Shown: positions 31,677 to 41,846 of the stretch, one piece after another
Numbering within the stretch: the stretch's first letter is position 1
Layout of the letters: the number at the start of each line of letters is the position of its first letter
From: Pelagophyceae sp. CCMP2097
Taxonomy: Eukaryota; Sar; Pelagophyceae
Assembly (NCBI GenBank): GCA_026770575.1
Contig: MU657182.1
Coordinates: 204,384 to 268,383, forward strand
Length of the DNA stretch: 64,000 nucleotides
Reading direction: 5' to 3'
Translations under genes and position numbers: made by a program
Notes under the pieces: model-generated
The model's database searches: none
What the model saw: the letters and a program-made list of their open reading frames with translations, nothing else
Told to the model about the DNA's origin: nothing

Positions 31677-33296
31677 CCAAAAGACGTCTTCGAGAATCCT
31701 CTCAAGGAGACCACGCCCGTGACGGCCGTGGACCTCGGCACGGCCGACATCGCGCTATCCAACGAGTGCACTGGTGCGTCTTCTTGCCAGTGTGGTGTTT
31801 GCCTTTCTATCCGCGCGTCTAGGGGCTACTTTTCCAAGAACGTCGAGCCCGTGCTGATCGTCTCCTCCGGCGTCGAGGTCGTCGTCGAGATGGCGACGCA
31901 CCACGCCTGCGACGACTGGGACAAGATGATCAAGGGCGATGAAGGCATGGAGTCCATCTTCCACTGGGACGCAAAGGAGAAGCGAGAGGCCTTCCGCGGC
32001 GCGACGGGCAACGGCGACGGCGTAAGTTTGCGAGCCGCAGGCTCCACCGAACCATGCAATTCTTTAGGTCCACGTGCTCACGGGCCCCATCTTCGTCGAG
32101 GAGGCCGAGCCGGGCGACCTCTTGAAGGTGACTATTTTGGACCTGCAGCCGCGCATCAACGCCGAGGGCCGCGCGTTCGGGTCAAACGCAAATGCGTGGT
32201 GGGGCTACCAGGCCAGGATGCCGCAGGCCGACGGGTCCTTTTTTGAAGCCGGCGACCATTCGGGCACGCCGGGCTTCGACGAGGAGACGGTGACGATTTA
32301 CGAGCTGGTCACCGACGCCGGCAACGGCATGTCCTACGCCGTCCCATCTTACGCCTTCAAGTGGCCGACGCTGACGGACCCGGACGGCACGCAACGCAAT
32401 TACATCAAGTACCCTGGGACCTGCGTGCCCCACGACTCGCGCGACGGCACTTTGGTCTCGAAGGACGTCGAAGAAATGGGCTGGACCAAGGAGGAGGACG
32501 TGGTGTACTTTGACGACAGTGCCTTTCCCTTTGGTGCTCTGTACCGCACGCCCCCCGCAGCCCTTTTGTCGTAGTGTACCCCGCCAAGATCCCGATCAAA
32601 TTCCACGTCGGCTGCATGGGTCTGCCGCCGGCGTCGCACGACGCGGTGGACTCGATCCCGCCCATGGTGACCGGTGGCAACTTGGACAACCGCAAAATCG
32701 GCGTCGGGACTTCCATGTACTACCCCGTGGAAGTCGCCGGTGCTCTACTGAGCATGGGCGACGCGCACACTGCCCAAGGCGACTCTGAATTGGACGGCAC
32801 TGCGATCGAAACGTCGTTGACGGGCAAGTTCAAAATCGAACTCATCAAGGCAAAAGACTTTAACGCCTGGCAGTCCGAGATCAACTTCCCCCTCGGCGAG
32901 ACGGACGAGGAGTACCTGATCCACGCCTTTACTGAACGAGATTATCTGGAGACGTACTTTGAGAACCCGTCGATGATCTTCTCGGCAAGTACGCCAATCG
33001 ACAAGGCCATGAAAAACGCCTTCATCCAGACCAGGCGGTTTTTGATGGCCGCCTACGAGCTCTCCGACGCCGAGGCGACGACGATCATCACGACGGGCGT
33101 CGACTTTGCCGTGACGCAAGTCGTCGACGGCAACTTTGGCGTCCACGCTGTTGTCCCCAAGTCGCTTTTCAAGATGCACGCCTTCGTCTCCCTCGACTGC
33201 CCCGCGGCCTGCGTCAAGGGCAAGAGCCGCCGCAGCCGCAACTTGAAGTTTGGGTTCATGATGCACACGGCCTGCTCCATGTGCTACGAGGCCTAG
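31677..33296 (+). CDS. Acetamidase/formamidase family protein, copy 2
   Basis: A paralogue of copy 1, in tandem and head-to-tail. Exon 1 reads PKDVFENPLKETTPVTAVDL then TADIALSNE; it has no signal peptide of its own. The first junction lies where copy 1 has VHWGYF, and 4 nt are missing there compared with copy 1, so the frame is doubtful. Following exons give VEMATHHACDDWDKMIKGDE, HVLTGPIFVEEAEPGDLLKV, GYQARMPQADGSFF, KFHVGCMGLPPASHDAVDSI, GGNLDNRKIGVGTSMYYPVE and ERDYLETYFENPSMIF, ending VSLDCPAACVKGKSRRS and a Cys-rich tail (ACSMCYEA). It has an intron at DG/VH, as copy 1 does, and its own intron at FPF/VYPAK, but lacks three introns of copy 1. Role: release of ammonia from amides, consistent with use of organic nitrogen. 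Confidence 0.82.
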
Positions 33297-33481
33297 GCCA
33301 CCACGTACCGCGCCGGAACCACGTACCTCCACGCGCCCAGAGGCTGGCACCGCACCACAGACGCGATCGGCATGTCCATCTTCCTCATCCAAAGGCCCGG
33401 CACCGCGCCACATACGCGCCCGACCCGCGGCCTTTTTGTACACATACCCTTCCGGGCGACGGGCCTCCTTCTCCCATACAT

Positions 33482-34073
33482 TTACAGAACGGCCCCTCTT
33501 TCAAAGGCTTGGAGGTACTCCGTACGCCTCGTGGAAGAGGTGAGGACGTCAAACGCCTGAGGAAGCCAGTTGGGCGCGCGTCCCTCGTCTCGCGTCCCTC
33601 GTCTCCAGAAGGACCGCACCTCTTTTGCGTCTCTGAAGCGCTTGGTGGACGCTTCGACGCCTCCCGGGCTCCGCTTGCTCGTCTTGTCCGGGTGGTGCTC
33701 GAGCGCCACTTTGCGAAAGGCCTTTTTAGCTGCCGACGTTGTAAAAGTGGAAATGTCGAGGTCGAGCACCTCGAGCCTGCCAAAGGCCAGTCTTGATCCC
33801 CCAGCCTCGCGCTGCCGCTCCGACCAAAACTGTGACGGTTCGGGTTTTCAGACTTTGCGACGCGGCGCCGAGCAGCCGCGGATTCCGTCTTTTCGGCTGC
33901 GCGGGCGGCGGCCTCGGCTGCGCAGGCGGCGCCCTCGGCTGCGCGGGCCTCGGCCGCGCGGGCGGTGGCGCCTTTGCAAGGAGCGCCTGCGCCTCAGCCC
34001 GCGCCTCTGCGCCGATAGCGGCGTCGGCGCCGCCGCGCCGCGCCGCGTGCACGACCGCCGCAAAGTCGCTCAT
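33482..34073 (-). CDS. J-domain (DnaJ-like) co-chaperone
   Basis: The start at 34073 gives MSDFAAVVHAARRGGADAAI and a Pro/Ala-rich segment with repeated PARPRPAQPRAPPAQPRPP. The second exon begins LEVLDLDISTFTTSAAKKAF and continues RKVALEHHPDKTSKRSPGG, a J domain with the HPD tripeptide that stimulates Hsp70 ATPase. A 63-nt intron (GTGCGG...CCTCAG) joins RFRDAKE to AFDVLTSSTRRTEYLQAFER, completing helices III and IV. The stop is at 33482. The protein is short, about 150 residues, with no zinc finger or TM segment, so it is a type III J protein of unknown client. Confidence 0.75.
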
Positions 34074-34342
34074 CGCTTCAACGCCCCTGCCCAGCCAGGC
34101 GAACCTGCGCGTTTCGCCTCTTCGCGCGTGCGGCTCGCGGAAAAGGACCGCCCAATTCAGGCGCACGCTTTGCCGCGGCGGAGCTTGGCTTTCAGGTTCT
34201 CGTCGTCAAACTCCAACGCCCGCCTACGACAGGGCGGTATCGACCGACGCGCCTCTCACGGCCTCGATTGCGGCGTCGGTCCATCTGCTAACGCTCAATA
34301 CGCCCTGCTGCCGCTCACGGCGCGGTATTGCCGTGGCGGTTT
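34074..34342. other. Intergenic, no gene seen
   Basis: About 270 nt between two minus-strand genes. No distinct feature was found. Confidence 0.4.
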
Positions 34343-35572
34343 TCACACTTTGGACGCGGCGGCGCGCTCTGCGGCGGATCGAGCGCGATTCGCCATCTCG
34401 ACGGCGCCCCACGCGCCCGCGGCCGCGTGCGCCGCCGCCACTACAATGCGACAGTCGCGCGGCCCGAGGCAGAAGAGTCCCGCCCGCCGACATCAAGGAC
34501 CCGCCGCCGGAAACGCACTGAGCCAGGCGCCCGCGGCGTTTGCGAACTCGCAGCCCACGTCCCGCAGCGTCACGTCCGAGCGAATCCCGCCCTGTGTCAG
34601 TAGTTGCTCGGCGTGCTGCTCGAAGCGCTTGCCAGCGCCGGCGTAGTCGCCGGCCGCGTAGATGCGCCGAGTCTCGGCCTTGTGCGCTTCCCGCGCCGCC
34701 GCAAACGCGTCCGGTTGCGTCGGAACGGGCGGCGCGCGGTTCAGCGGCCGCGGCGGCGCGGCGCGCGTGGGCGGCGGCGGCGGGCCCGGCGCGAACGGGG
34801 CGCCGTGGAATTGAGGCCGCCACGACTGCGTCGCCGCGAGAGGAGGCCGTGCGGGCGCGCGCTGCCGGGGCGCCTCGCCCGCCAGCCCCGCGCCGTCCGT
34901 GGACCGGCGCCGCCGCTTCTCCGGCCGCGGCGTTGCGCCGGATGCGGCGTCCGGCGGCGCGGGGCCGCGGGCCGGCGGCGGGGCCCAGTCGCTCGCCTTT
35001 TTGAACGCATTCTCCGCTCGCTGCGAGGCTTCCGACCGCGTCGCGGGCCGCACCGCACGCACAGGCCGCCGCGCAGCGCCGGCGCCGGACGGCGCCGCTT
35101 GAGTCGCGCCGTCGCTTGATCGGCGCCGCTTCTCCGCTTTTGGCGCTTCTTCCGCTCTGGTGGCGCCTTCCGGCGGCGCCCGCGCGCTCGCCGAGGGCGC
35201 GCCGGCGCGCTGCGAGGCGGCGGACGGCCCTGCGGCCGTCGTCGGCCGAGGCGCGGTCCATTTTGTGCTCGGCCGCGGCGTGCGGGGCGCCGGCGCCGTT
35301 TGTGCGTCTGCCGGGCCGGTTGACCTCCGCGGCCGCTTCCCCGGCCGGTCCGCGCCGGCGGCGACGTCGGCGCCGGCCGTGGCGTCGGCGCCAGGGGCGG
35401 TGTCTGCACCAGGGGCGGCGGCATCGGAAGCCCGCGACCGCTTCTCCGGCGGCCGCGCCTCCGCGACCCGCCCCGGCGACGCAAACGCGCGGCGCCGGAA
35501 CACCTTGCCGGTGCTCAGATTCACGCCGTCGGGCCGCAGCGCGGGCCGCTGCAACGAGCGCATACGCGGCAT
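34343..35572 (-). CDS. Disordered Pro/Ala/Arg-rich protein of unknown function
   Basis: I do not recognise a family. The ATG at 35572 (MPRMRSLQRPALRPDGVNLS) is preferred over an in-frame one at 35722. Most of the protein is low complexity with recurring basic nuclear-localisation-like motifs (EKRRRSSDGAT, EKRRRRSTDGAG, GKRPRRSTGPAD). The C-terminal 80 residues look folded and helical: PDAFAAAREAHKAETRRIYA then GDYAGAGKRFEQHAEQLLTQ, TPR/MIT-like in pattern. A second exon after GTCCTTGATG...TTGTAG adds VAAAHAAAGAWGAVEMANRA and ends ERAAASKV at 34343. A nuclear role is likely from composition only. Confidence 0.55.
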
Positions 35573-35970
35573 GGCGCTCGAGCGTCGCTTTTTTTCCTCA
35601 AGAAATCCTTGAGTCGAAAAGTTTCCGATATTTCTCCGTTTTGCAAAGTACACACCAAACGTACATAAATTCCTCTGTGCGACGTGTGTTGCGCAATCGA
35701 CCCGACGCGCCGACGGAGCCACTCGGACCTCTGAGGACCGCGAGGCCGCGGAGACTGAAGAGGGTGCGGAGACTTCAGAGGGCGCAGAGCCTTTTCGAAG
35801 AGCCGAATGAATGGCACTTAAAACTCAGGACTCGACGTCCAATCTCGACGAGTCAAACCCTCATGCCTCGGGGACGCTAGGCCGCTCGTTCGAAAAGGCG
35901 GATGTGCCCCGCGGCTGCGGTGCACGCACGTCGCACTAAAAATTTGCCGCCGCCGTGCGCGCCTCTACGT
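35573..35970. other. Intergenic between two minus-strand genes
   Basis: No gene is seen. The left half is relatively AT-rich (35590-35700) and may be the promoter of the disordered-protein gene. A Glu/Gly-type micro-repeat (GCGGAGACT-type) occurs near 35748-35790. Confidence 0.4.
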
Positions 35971-38613
35971 TCAGGGCGCGCCGAGCGCGGGTCTGAGGCA
36001 GGCGAAGCAGATTGCGGAGATGATGCCCGACCTACGCATGCAGTGACGCCGGCGTCGATGCAGGACGCGCAGAGGGTTGATGCAGGACGCGCAGAGGGCC
36101 AGTCTCGGAGCCCTTTTCCGTCGCGGGATTCGCGGCGCGGGGCCGGGCATGAACGGTGTGAGGACCCAGGAGCAGAAGATGGTGAAGAGCAGCTTCCGGT
36201 TCAGCGACTTGGACACGTCCTCGCCCGAGACGAGGGCCTACGTTCGCGCTCGCCGCAGGGCCGTCGACCGAGTCCCAGCGTCTCGCCGCGGTCCCCCGCC
36301 GACAAGCATGTGCGGGCGACGCACGACGCCGACGACGGCGCCGATGCACAGCTGCGTCGTCGAGACGGGCCTACCGGTGGCGTGCGTCGGCTCCCGAGGC
36401 CGACGTCGGGCGCAGATTCGTCGAGCCAGACGCGGGGGCTCGCCAGCCCTCTGCGGAGGAGATGAGCGAGGCGAGCGAGTAGCCGAGTTCGATGTTGAAG
36501 CCGCGGCTCGGCGTGATCTTGGTACAATCGCGGCCGACCTAAAAATGGAATGAGCTTGGTACATATTCACACGAAAATGGTACAATTGTACAAAGTCACT
36601 CGATATTCAAAATGACGCGGCCATCTACGGTGCGCATGACGCGCTTGCCGAACATGGCCAGCCCGACTGCGACGCCGAGGCCGGCGTAGGCGTAGAGCCT
36701 AGGGCGCACGGCGTTTCCGCGGCACTGAGGACGGCCCTTTTCCCCGAGTCGCCCCTACGCGATGCGACTCGCCATCGCGGCGTGCGGACGTTTGCGGCGA
36801 CGAAGCCCTGCCTCTGCGTCTGCCAGATGGCGGCGATTGGAGCCACTTCGTTGGCGATATCGTTTGCGCCCGCCGCAAACCTACGTTGGCGATATCATTT
36901 GGCCAGTGTATACATCCGCCCCCTCGATGGTGGCACGACGGCGGCGACGCACGCCGAGAGCGCGGCGCTGCATATTTGCGCGGAGCCGAAGACCTTTTCC
37001 ACCGCAGGGTCGTACGTTCGCGCGGACCTATTCGGTATGAAATGTGGAGCGGTATGAAATGTGGAGCGCCTTTGCATCGAGACGGGTGGAGCGCCATAAG
37101 ACGCACGCGTGCGCGGCGCGCGTGTCGTCGTGGATTTCGCCCGTGAATATTTCGATCTGGTCCGGCCCAGGCGCCGAGTCGCGCACCGCCGCTGAAGAGG
37201 TGTTTCGCGGCGGCGGTTCATCCAGCGAGATGTGGTCCATGGCGGCCTCGGCGTCCTGGTCCTCGAACGCGGAGTGGAACGTGGAAGGGGAGTCATCGTC
37301 GACCATTGGACTTTTGGCAGAAACCATCTCGACGCTCCGCGCCGCCTCTGCCTCGATGCGCCTTTCTTCTCGCGCGCCGGGCTCGTCGACGGCGGCGTAC
37401 GCGTCGGCCACCGCGGCCTCCGCGACGCCCGTGCGGCCCATTGCATAGTCGGCCGGAGTAAAGGTGAGCACTTCCGGGTAGACTGAAAAGACTGTCAACG
37501 TCAGATACGCCGTCGTGACGCCGATGAGGATGCAAAACAGAACTTCTAGAGCGGTGGCGTGGTTGACGGGGTCGGCGACGTCGCGCGGGTCCCAGCCGCG
37601 CGTGTGAGGATGGTGCTGCTGCTGAACTACGATGAACCACGCAAGTGCGAACGAGATCGCCCCGACGGCAAAGGCCATCATCGGCGGCGCGCGCTTCAAC
37701 GCCAGCGCCGGCTCCACCTAGAGTTCGAGCGGTCCGGCCGACGCCCCCGAACACGCGACGACCGCCCGGATGACCTCTCAAAGGCCCCTAAAGTCTCCCT
37801 GCGACGCACGGTGAGGAGGAGCTTGGAGGAGACGAGGAAGAGGATCATGGCAAAGGCCATTGAGATCAACGGGGCGAAGAACCACTGCAGCACGATGCCG
37901 ACGACGCCGCCGCAGGAGAAGCGGCTCGTCTCCCTGGAATACTCGCAGACGCCGCCCTCGGAGACCCACAAGACGCCCGACGGGCCGTTGAACGCCAGCA
38001 TCGCGCCGACGATGCCGCCCAGGACGGCCTGCGTCGTCGAGACGGGCATGGCCTTGATGGTCGCGAGCGTGACGTACCTGCGCAAGTCGACTCAGGACCC
38101 GAGGGGCCGTCGAGAGGTGCCCGAGACGGCCGTCGGAACCCGAGCGGTCAAAGGGCGGTCTTCCTCGTATTCAGAAACTACGCCGCTGCAAACGAGACCG
38201 TCCCAATCATCGCGCAAAGCATGAGAAGCTGCAGTTCTTCCGGTTTCCCGACGTCGCCTTCCCCACTCGGCGCAAACTTCTTGAGGTCGACGATGCCCTT
38301 GCGGATCGTCTGCGTCACCGCGCCGGACATGGATACCGCGCCGAGGACGTTCATCACCGCCGCGATGCAAAAAGCTTGCCGCATCCTAAAGCGGCGCTAT
38401 GCGCGCGGCGCTATGCACGCGGCCCGGGCGGCGGGGCCTCACGTGATGACGCCCGAGCCGACGCTGGTGCCAAAAGCGTTCGCGACGTCGTTCCTGCAGG
38501 CGCCGTCGGGCGCTGCCAGGAAAAGGCCAAAAAGACGCCACGTACGCGCCCATGCACATGGCCATGAGAAAGCAGACGATGAAGCCCAGCGGCACCAGCC
38601 AGTCCGTCCCCAT
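35971..38613 (-). CDS. PiT-family sodium/phosphate transporter
   Basis: A PHO4/PiT symporter that imports inorganic phosphate. The start at 38613 gives MGTDWLVPLGFIVCFLMAMC. A small exon encodes NDVANAFGTSVGSGVIT, the first PiT signature. Next come ALRQAFCIAAVMNVLGAVSM with TQTIRKGIVDLKKF, MPVSTTQAVLGGIVGAML, and further TM helices. A long loop of about 130 residues follows (DDSPSTFHSAFEDQDAEAAM and similar). The second signature is FAAGANDIANEVAPIAAIWQ, then ITPSRGFNIELGYSLASLIS and GRPVSTTQLCIGAVVGV, and a final helix NRKLLFTIFCSWVLTPFMPG. The last frame ends ICFACLRPALGAP at 35971. About nine exons; the exact splice after LNIE near 36600 was not resolved. Both halves of the inverted-repeat fold are present. 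Confidence 0.88.
36849..36900. repeat. Direct repeat across a PiT 3-prime splice site
   Basis: CGTTGGCGATATCGTTT at 36849-36865 and CGTTGGCGATATCATTT at 36884-36900 differ by one base. On the coding strand the first is exon (NDIAN of the second PiT signature), and the second lies in the intron just upstream of the TAG acceptor. Confidence 0.85.
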
Positions 38614-38780
38614 GGCGCCCGGCGCGACGACGCCGCCTCCCTCAGGCTAACCCTGCCCTACCGAATCGCCTCTGGGATTTTGGAGACACCTCTCGGAACC
38701 TGCGGGTTTCCTCCCATTTCGGCGAGGAATCTGCGTGCGACTGGTGGGCAGTGGTGGCCGCGGCGGCGTCCACGGGAGAG

Positions 38781-38912
38781 ATGGACGAGGCGCAGATGGC
38801 CGACCTCTTGGCGCCCATCGGCCACCTGGGTGCGGCGGGGCTCTGCGGTTTTCTGCTGGTCCTGTGGCGCAAGCGACGGCCCCTTAGTCGCGCGACGGCC
38901 CCGGGGCTTTAG
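38781..38912 (+). CDS. Possible 43-residue single-span membrane protein
   Basis: ATG at 38781 opens MDEAQMADLLAPIGHLGAAG, followed by LCGFLLVLW, a short hydrophobic span, then a basic tail RKRRPLSRATAPGL, with the stop at 38910-38912. An in-frame upstream stretch (CDWWAVVAAAASTGE) suggests it could be the last exon of a longer protein. It lies 8 nt from the MIT-domain start on the same strand, which is unusually tight for a separate transcript. Confidence 0.35.
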   Translation: MDEAQMADLLAPIGHLGAAGLCGFLLVLWRKRRPLSRATAPGL

Positions 38913-38920
38913 GCGCGTCC

Positions 38921-39935
38921 ATGACGGCTTTGGAGGTCAGCGACGAAGAGGCGCAGCGCGCGATGGACGACGTCCTCGCCGGCGGCAACGGCGGTGGCGA
39001 CGACGCCGACGGTGCGAGGCGCCTTTGCAGAGGCGCGCCTTGACGTGCCTTGTTAGGCCGGGCGCGCGCCGGCGCTCTGCGCGCCAAGTCGGAAGCGCGC
39101 GACCTGGTTCGCGAGGCGCTGCGGCACGCGCAGCTGGCGGCGCAGCTGGAGTCCGGCGATTCGGCGGCGCGGCGGAAAGCGCTTTTGTATTTTGAAAAAG
39201 CGCTGGAAGAATACGCCGCAGCGCTCCAGGGTGAGCTCCCGCATCAGAGGCGCAGACGCTCCCCGGAGAAGAGCGTAGGCGGCGGCGTGCCCGACGCCTC
39301 GGCACCCCGCCTCGTCGAGCTCATGGGGTCGTACTTGGACAAGGCGTGAGTATACGCAATCGACTTTGGATGCGCGTGCTGATGCCGCCTCGCTAGGCGA
39401 ACTATCCGAGAACACCTCGCCGACCCGAATCTGGACGACGGTGCCGACGGCGAGCGGCGCCGGAGGGTCCTCACCGTCCTGGCCCAGCGAGGTGCGTCTT
39501 TATCCGAGCTGCGGAAGACACACCGTGCGGACCGTCGCTTTCGCAGGCTGTTCCGTGCTCGCGCGTGCCGTCGCCGTCTCCGCAGCGTCCGCATGCTCGA
39601 GCTCTTGGGGCGCCCGAAGAGCCGCCCCCGCAGGCGCGCAAAGCCGCGCTGCTCGTCGACGGCGACGACGCGTCCCCTCGGCAACTCGACTGGCGGCGAT
39701 TCGTGCTCTACTCCGACGCCGCCGACTGCTTCATCACGTACCTAAAGTGAGCCCCCTCGCATGCCGCGACGCTGGCCCGCCGCGTCGGCACCGCTCGGGA
39801 TACGCGGACCTGCGTAGGCTCTTCGCCGGGCGGCCGCCCGACGCGGTGACGCAGGCGACGACGGACGTGCTGTCGCAGCTCGAAGCCGTCGCGCCGATGT
39901 TGCAACGTTTACCGCCGCCGCCGCCGCCGCCGTGA
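38921..39935 (+). CDS. MIT-domain-like protein
   Basis: Start MTALEVSDEEAQRAMDDVLA, then a Gly/Asp patch. Exon 2 after GTGCGAGG...GTTAG encodes KSEARDLVREALRHAQLAAQ and KALLYFEKALEEYAAALQ, a two-helix pattern of MIT domains. Exon 3 completes it with LVELMGSYLDKA. Exon 4 gives RTIREHLADPNLDDGADGER. Further exons encode ARKAALLVDGDDASPRQLDW then RRFVLYSDAADCFITYLK, and LFAGRPPDAVTQATTDVLSQ ending in a proline run at 39935. MIT domains bind ESCRT-III tails, so an endosomal or membrane-traffic role is possible. The C-terminal part is not recognised. Confidence 0.6.
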
Positions 39936-40398
39936 CGCTGCTCGAGACCCGCCGCCGCTCGCCCTCGAAGATCCGCACTCCAGAAATGCGGACATCGAAG
40001 GGCGCTTTATACATAAGCACGTGCTATATGATCCCTCTAGACCGCGGCGAGAGCGACGGGTCGATGTCTACCGGAATTCGTGCCTCGGGCTCAGCCGTCC
40101 GGCGCCATCGCCTCGTCGGCAGCGCTCCGGGATCCACCGAGGGTCCTCCTCGGGACCGTTGCTGCGAAGGTTGCTTCGAGAGAGTGCGCAGTCGCTTAGA
40201 GTTCCAATAGAGAGAGTCAGCAGAGAGCTGCTCAGTCGAGCATCGATTGCGATGCTTCGAGGGATGGCCGTCGGCTGCGCGATGCGGTCGATGCTTCGAG
40301 GGATGGCCGTCGGCTGCGCGACGCGGTCGGGTCAGCGGCGCCGAGATGGCAGCGGTCGGCCTCGGAGATGCGGCGCCGAGCTGGCAGCGGGCTCTGGA
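39936..40398. repeat. Convergent intergenic region with a 39-nt tandem duplication
   Basis: No gene is seen. GATGCTTCGAGGGATGGCCG and its following 19 nt occur at 40251-40289 and again at 40290-40328 with one or two changes. A looser GAGATG/GGCAGCGG repeat follows to 40390. Confidence 0.7.
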
Positions 40399-41439
40399 TC
40401 AGCCGGTGGCACGCGCCGCGAGCGCTTCGACCATGCCCGCAGCATCGGCGTCCCCCTTGGCCGCGGCGCGCTTGAAGAGGCGCATCGCCTCCTCGAGGTC
40501 CTGCGGCACGCCGTGGCCGTTTTTATAACATTCGCCGAGGTTGGAGAGCGCGTCCGCCCAGCCCTGCGCCGCGGCGAGCCGGTACCACCGCACGGCTTCG
40601 TCGAAAGACTGGGCCACGCCCTCGCCGTCGTAGAACATTGCGCCGAGGCTGCATTGAGCATCAGGATGGCCTTGCTCGGCTGCGCGTCGGTACCACTGCG
40701 CGGCGGCCTTGTGGTTGATCTTCACGCCGTGGTCATGACGATAACACTCTCCCAGATTCACCTGAGCTATCGCGTGTCCTTGCGCAGCGGCGAGCTCGTA
40801 CATCTGGATCGCCCGCTTAAAGCTCTTCTTGAGACCCATCTCGCCATCACTGTACGCGCCTCCGAGCTCCACCTGCGCGTTGCCTTCACCCTTGTCTACA
40901 TGCTTCTGCACGCGGCGCAGCCACTCGGCGTCCGACGTATGGCCTCGCGATCGGCAGAGCGGGCAGCGCTTGTCGTACTCGTCGCACTTGAGGGAGCATA
41001 CCGTGCAGATCATCTTGCAGCAGCACTCGTAGAATGTTTGTCCGTCATCTTCGACCGGGAGTAAGTCCAGGCAGATGGCGCAAGTGCCGCGCCAGTCCGT
41101 CGAGTCGTCGTTCAGCGCGCTGGCCTTGACCAACGCCGTCTCTCGAACAGCCGATAAGCGCGCCGCCCCCTTTAAACCAGCTGTCGGCGCGACGTCTTCG
41201 ACGATGGGCGGCTCGTCCTTGATCTTCAGCTTCACCGGCATGAGCTCGTCGAGGAGCCGGTCCGAGAACTCGGTGGCCAGCTTCTTGCACTGCTCCTTGT
41301 GCCCACCCTCCTTCCAGTAGACGAGCTGGCACGCCTTGGAGCAGTAGTGGCGCGATTTGCACTTGGCGCAGTGCTTGCCGTTCGGCGCGGCGCAGACGCA
41401 GCAGGGCGCGGGGGCGGACCCCGCTTGCGGGTCGACCAT
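40399..41439 (-). CDS. MYND zinc finger, RING-like and Sel1-repeat protein
   Basis: The start at 41439 (MVDPQAGSAPAPCCVCAAPN) places the MYND finger at the N-terminus: CCVC...HCAKCKSRHYCSKACQ...YWKEGGHKEQC. An in-frame ATG at 41688 would add 83 low-complexity residues. A RING-like finger follows (CAICLDLLPV...ECCCKMICTVCSLKC...RCPLCRSRG). Then four to five Sel1 repeats occur: NAQVELGGAYSDGEMGLKKS, AIAQVNLGECYRHDHGVKIN, DAQCSLGAMFYDGEGVAQSF and DALSNLGECYKNGHGVPQDL. MYND fingers bind Pro-rich peptides, and Sel1 repeats scaffold protein complexes such as those in ubiquitin pathways. The combination suggests a ubiquitin-related adaptor, but the target is unknown. Single exon. Confidence 0.88.
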   Translation of the reverse strand: MVDPQAGSAPAPCCVCAAPNGKHCAKCKSRHYCSKACQLVYWKEGGHKEQCKKLATEFSDRLLDELMPVKLKIKDEPPIVEDVAPTAGLKGAARLSAVRETALVKASALNDDSTDWRGTCAICLDLLPVEDDGQTFYECCCKMICTVCSLKCDEYDKRCPLCRSRGHTSDAEWLRRVQKHVDKGEGNAQVELGGAYSDGEMGLKKSFKRAIQMYELAAAQGHAIAQVNLGECYRHDHGVKINHKAAAQWYRRAAEQGHPDAQCSLGAMFYDGEGVAQSFDEAVRWYRLAAAQGWADALSNLGECYKNGHGVPQDLEEAMRLFKRAAAKGDADAAGMVEALAARATG

Positions 41440-41846
41440 CCTGGGGCCCGAAAGCGCTCTGGCGCCCGGGCGGCCGCGCTCGGGAGTCGGGCCCGCGGGA
41501 CGGACTCTGTGAACTTTCACGCGCTGCGCGCCCCCTCGACAGCACGTGGCTCGCCGCGCCTGCCTCTCCCCGCCAAGTTTTCCACGCGTACGCGCGAGCG
41601 ACGGCGAGGAAACAGGGTAGAGGGATTTCCCACCCGAGGAACCGCACTCCTCCCCACGCCCACTGCGTGGCCGCGGGAAATCACCCACCTGGCGGACTGC
41701 AACCGGAAACCCCCGGTCCCCACCTCCGCTGGCTAGCTGCGCTGCGATTGGACCGGGTGCTTAAATCAAACCCTCACGCCTCACGCGCTCGCCGAAGTCC
41801 CTGTCGTCCAAAACCTCGAGACGCGCGCGCGCGGACGCGACGTCGG
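41440..41846. promoter_or_regulatory. Divergent region between the MYND-Sel1 gene and BUD13
   Basis: About 400 nt between the two starts. It could partly code for an N-terminal extension of the MYND-Sel1 protein. No defined promoter element was recognised. Confidence 0.4.

Noticed and set aside
29872..33296. Recent bacterial transfer of the amidase pair
   Set aside because: Both copies contain several spliceosomal introns and the local base composition, and copy 1 has a signal peptide. An ancient transfer cannot be excluded, but nothing here shows it.
33297..33481. Short plus-strand frame after amidase copy 2 (YRAGTTYLHAPRG...)
   Set aside because: It has no start, lies directly after the stop and before the J-domain gene 3-prime end, and is most likely UTR.
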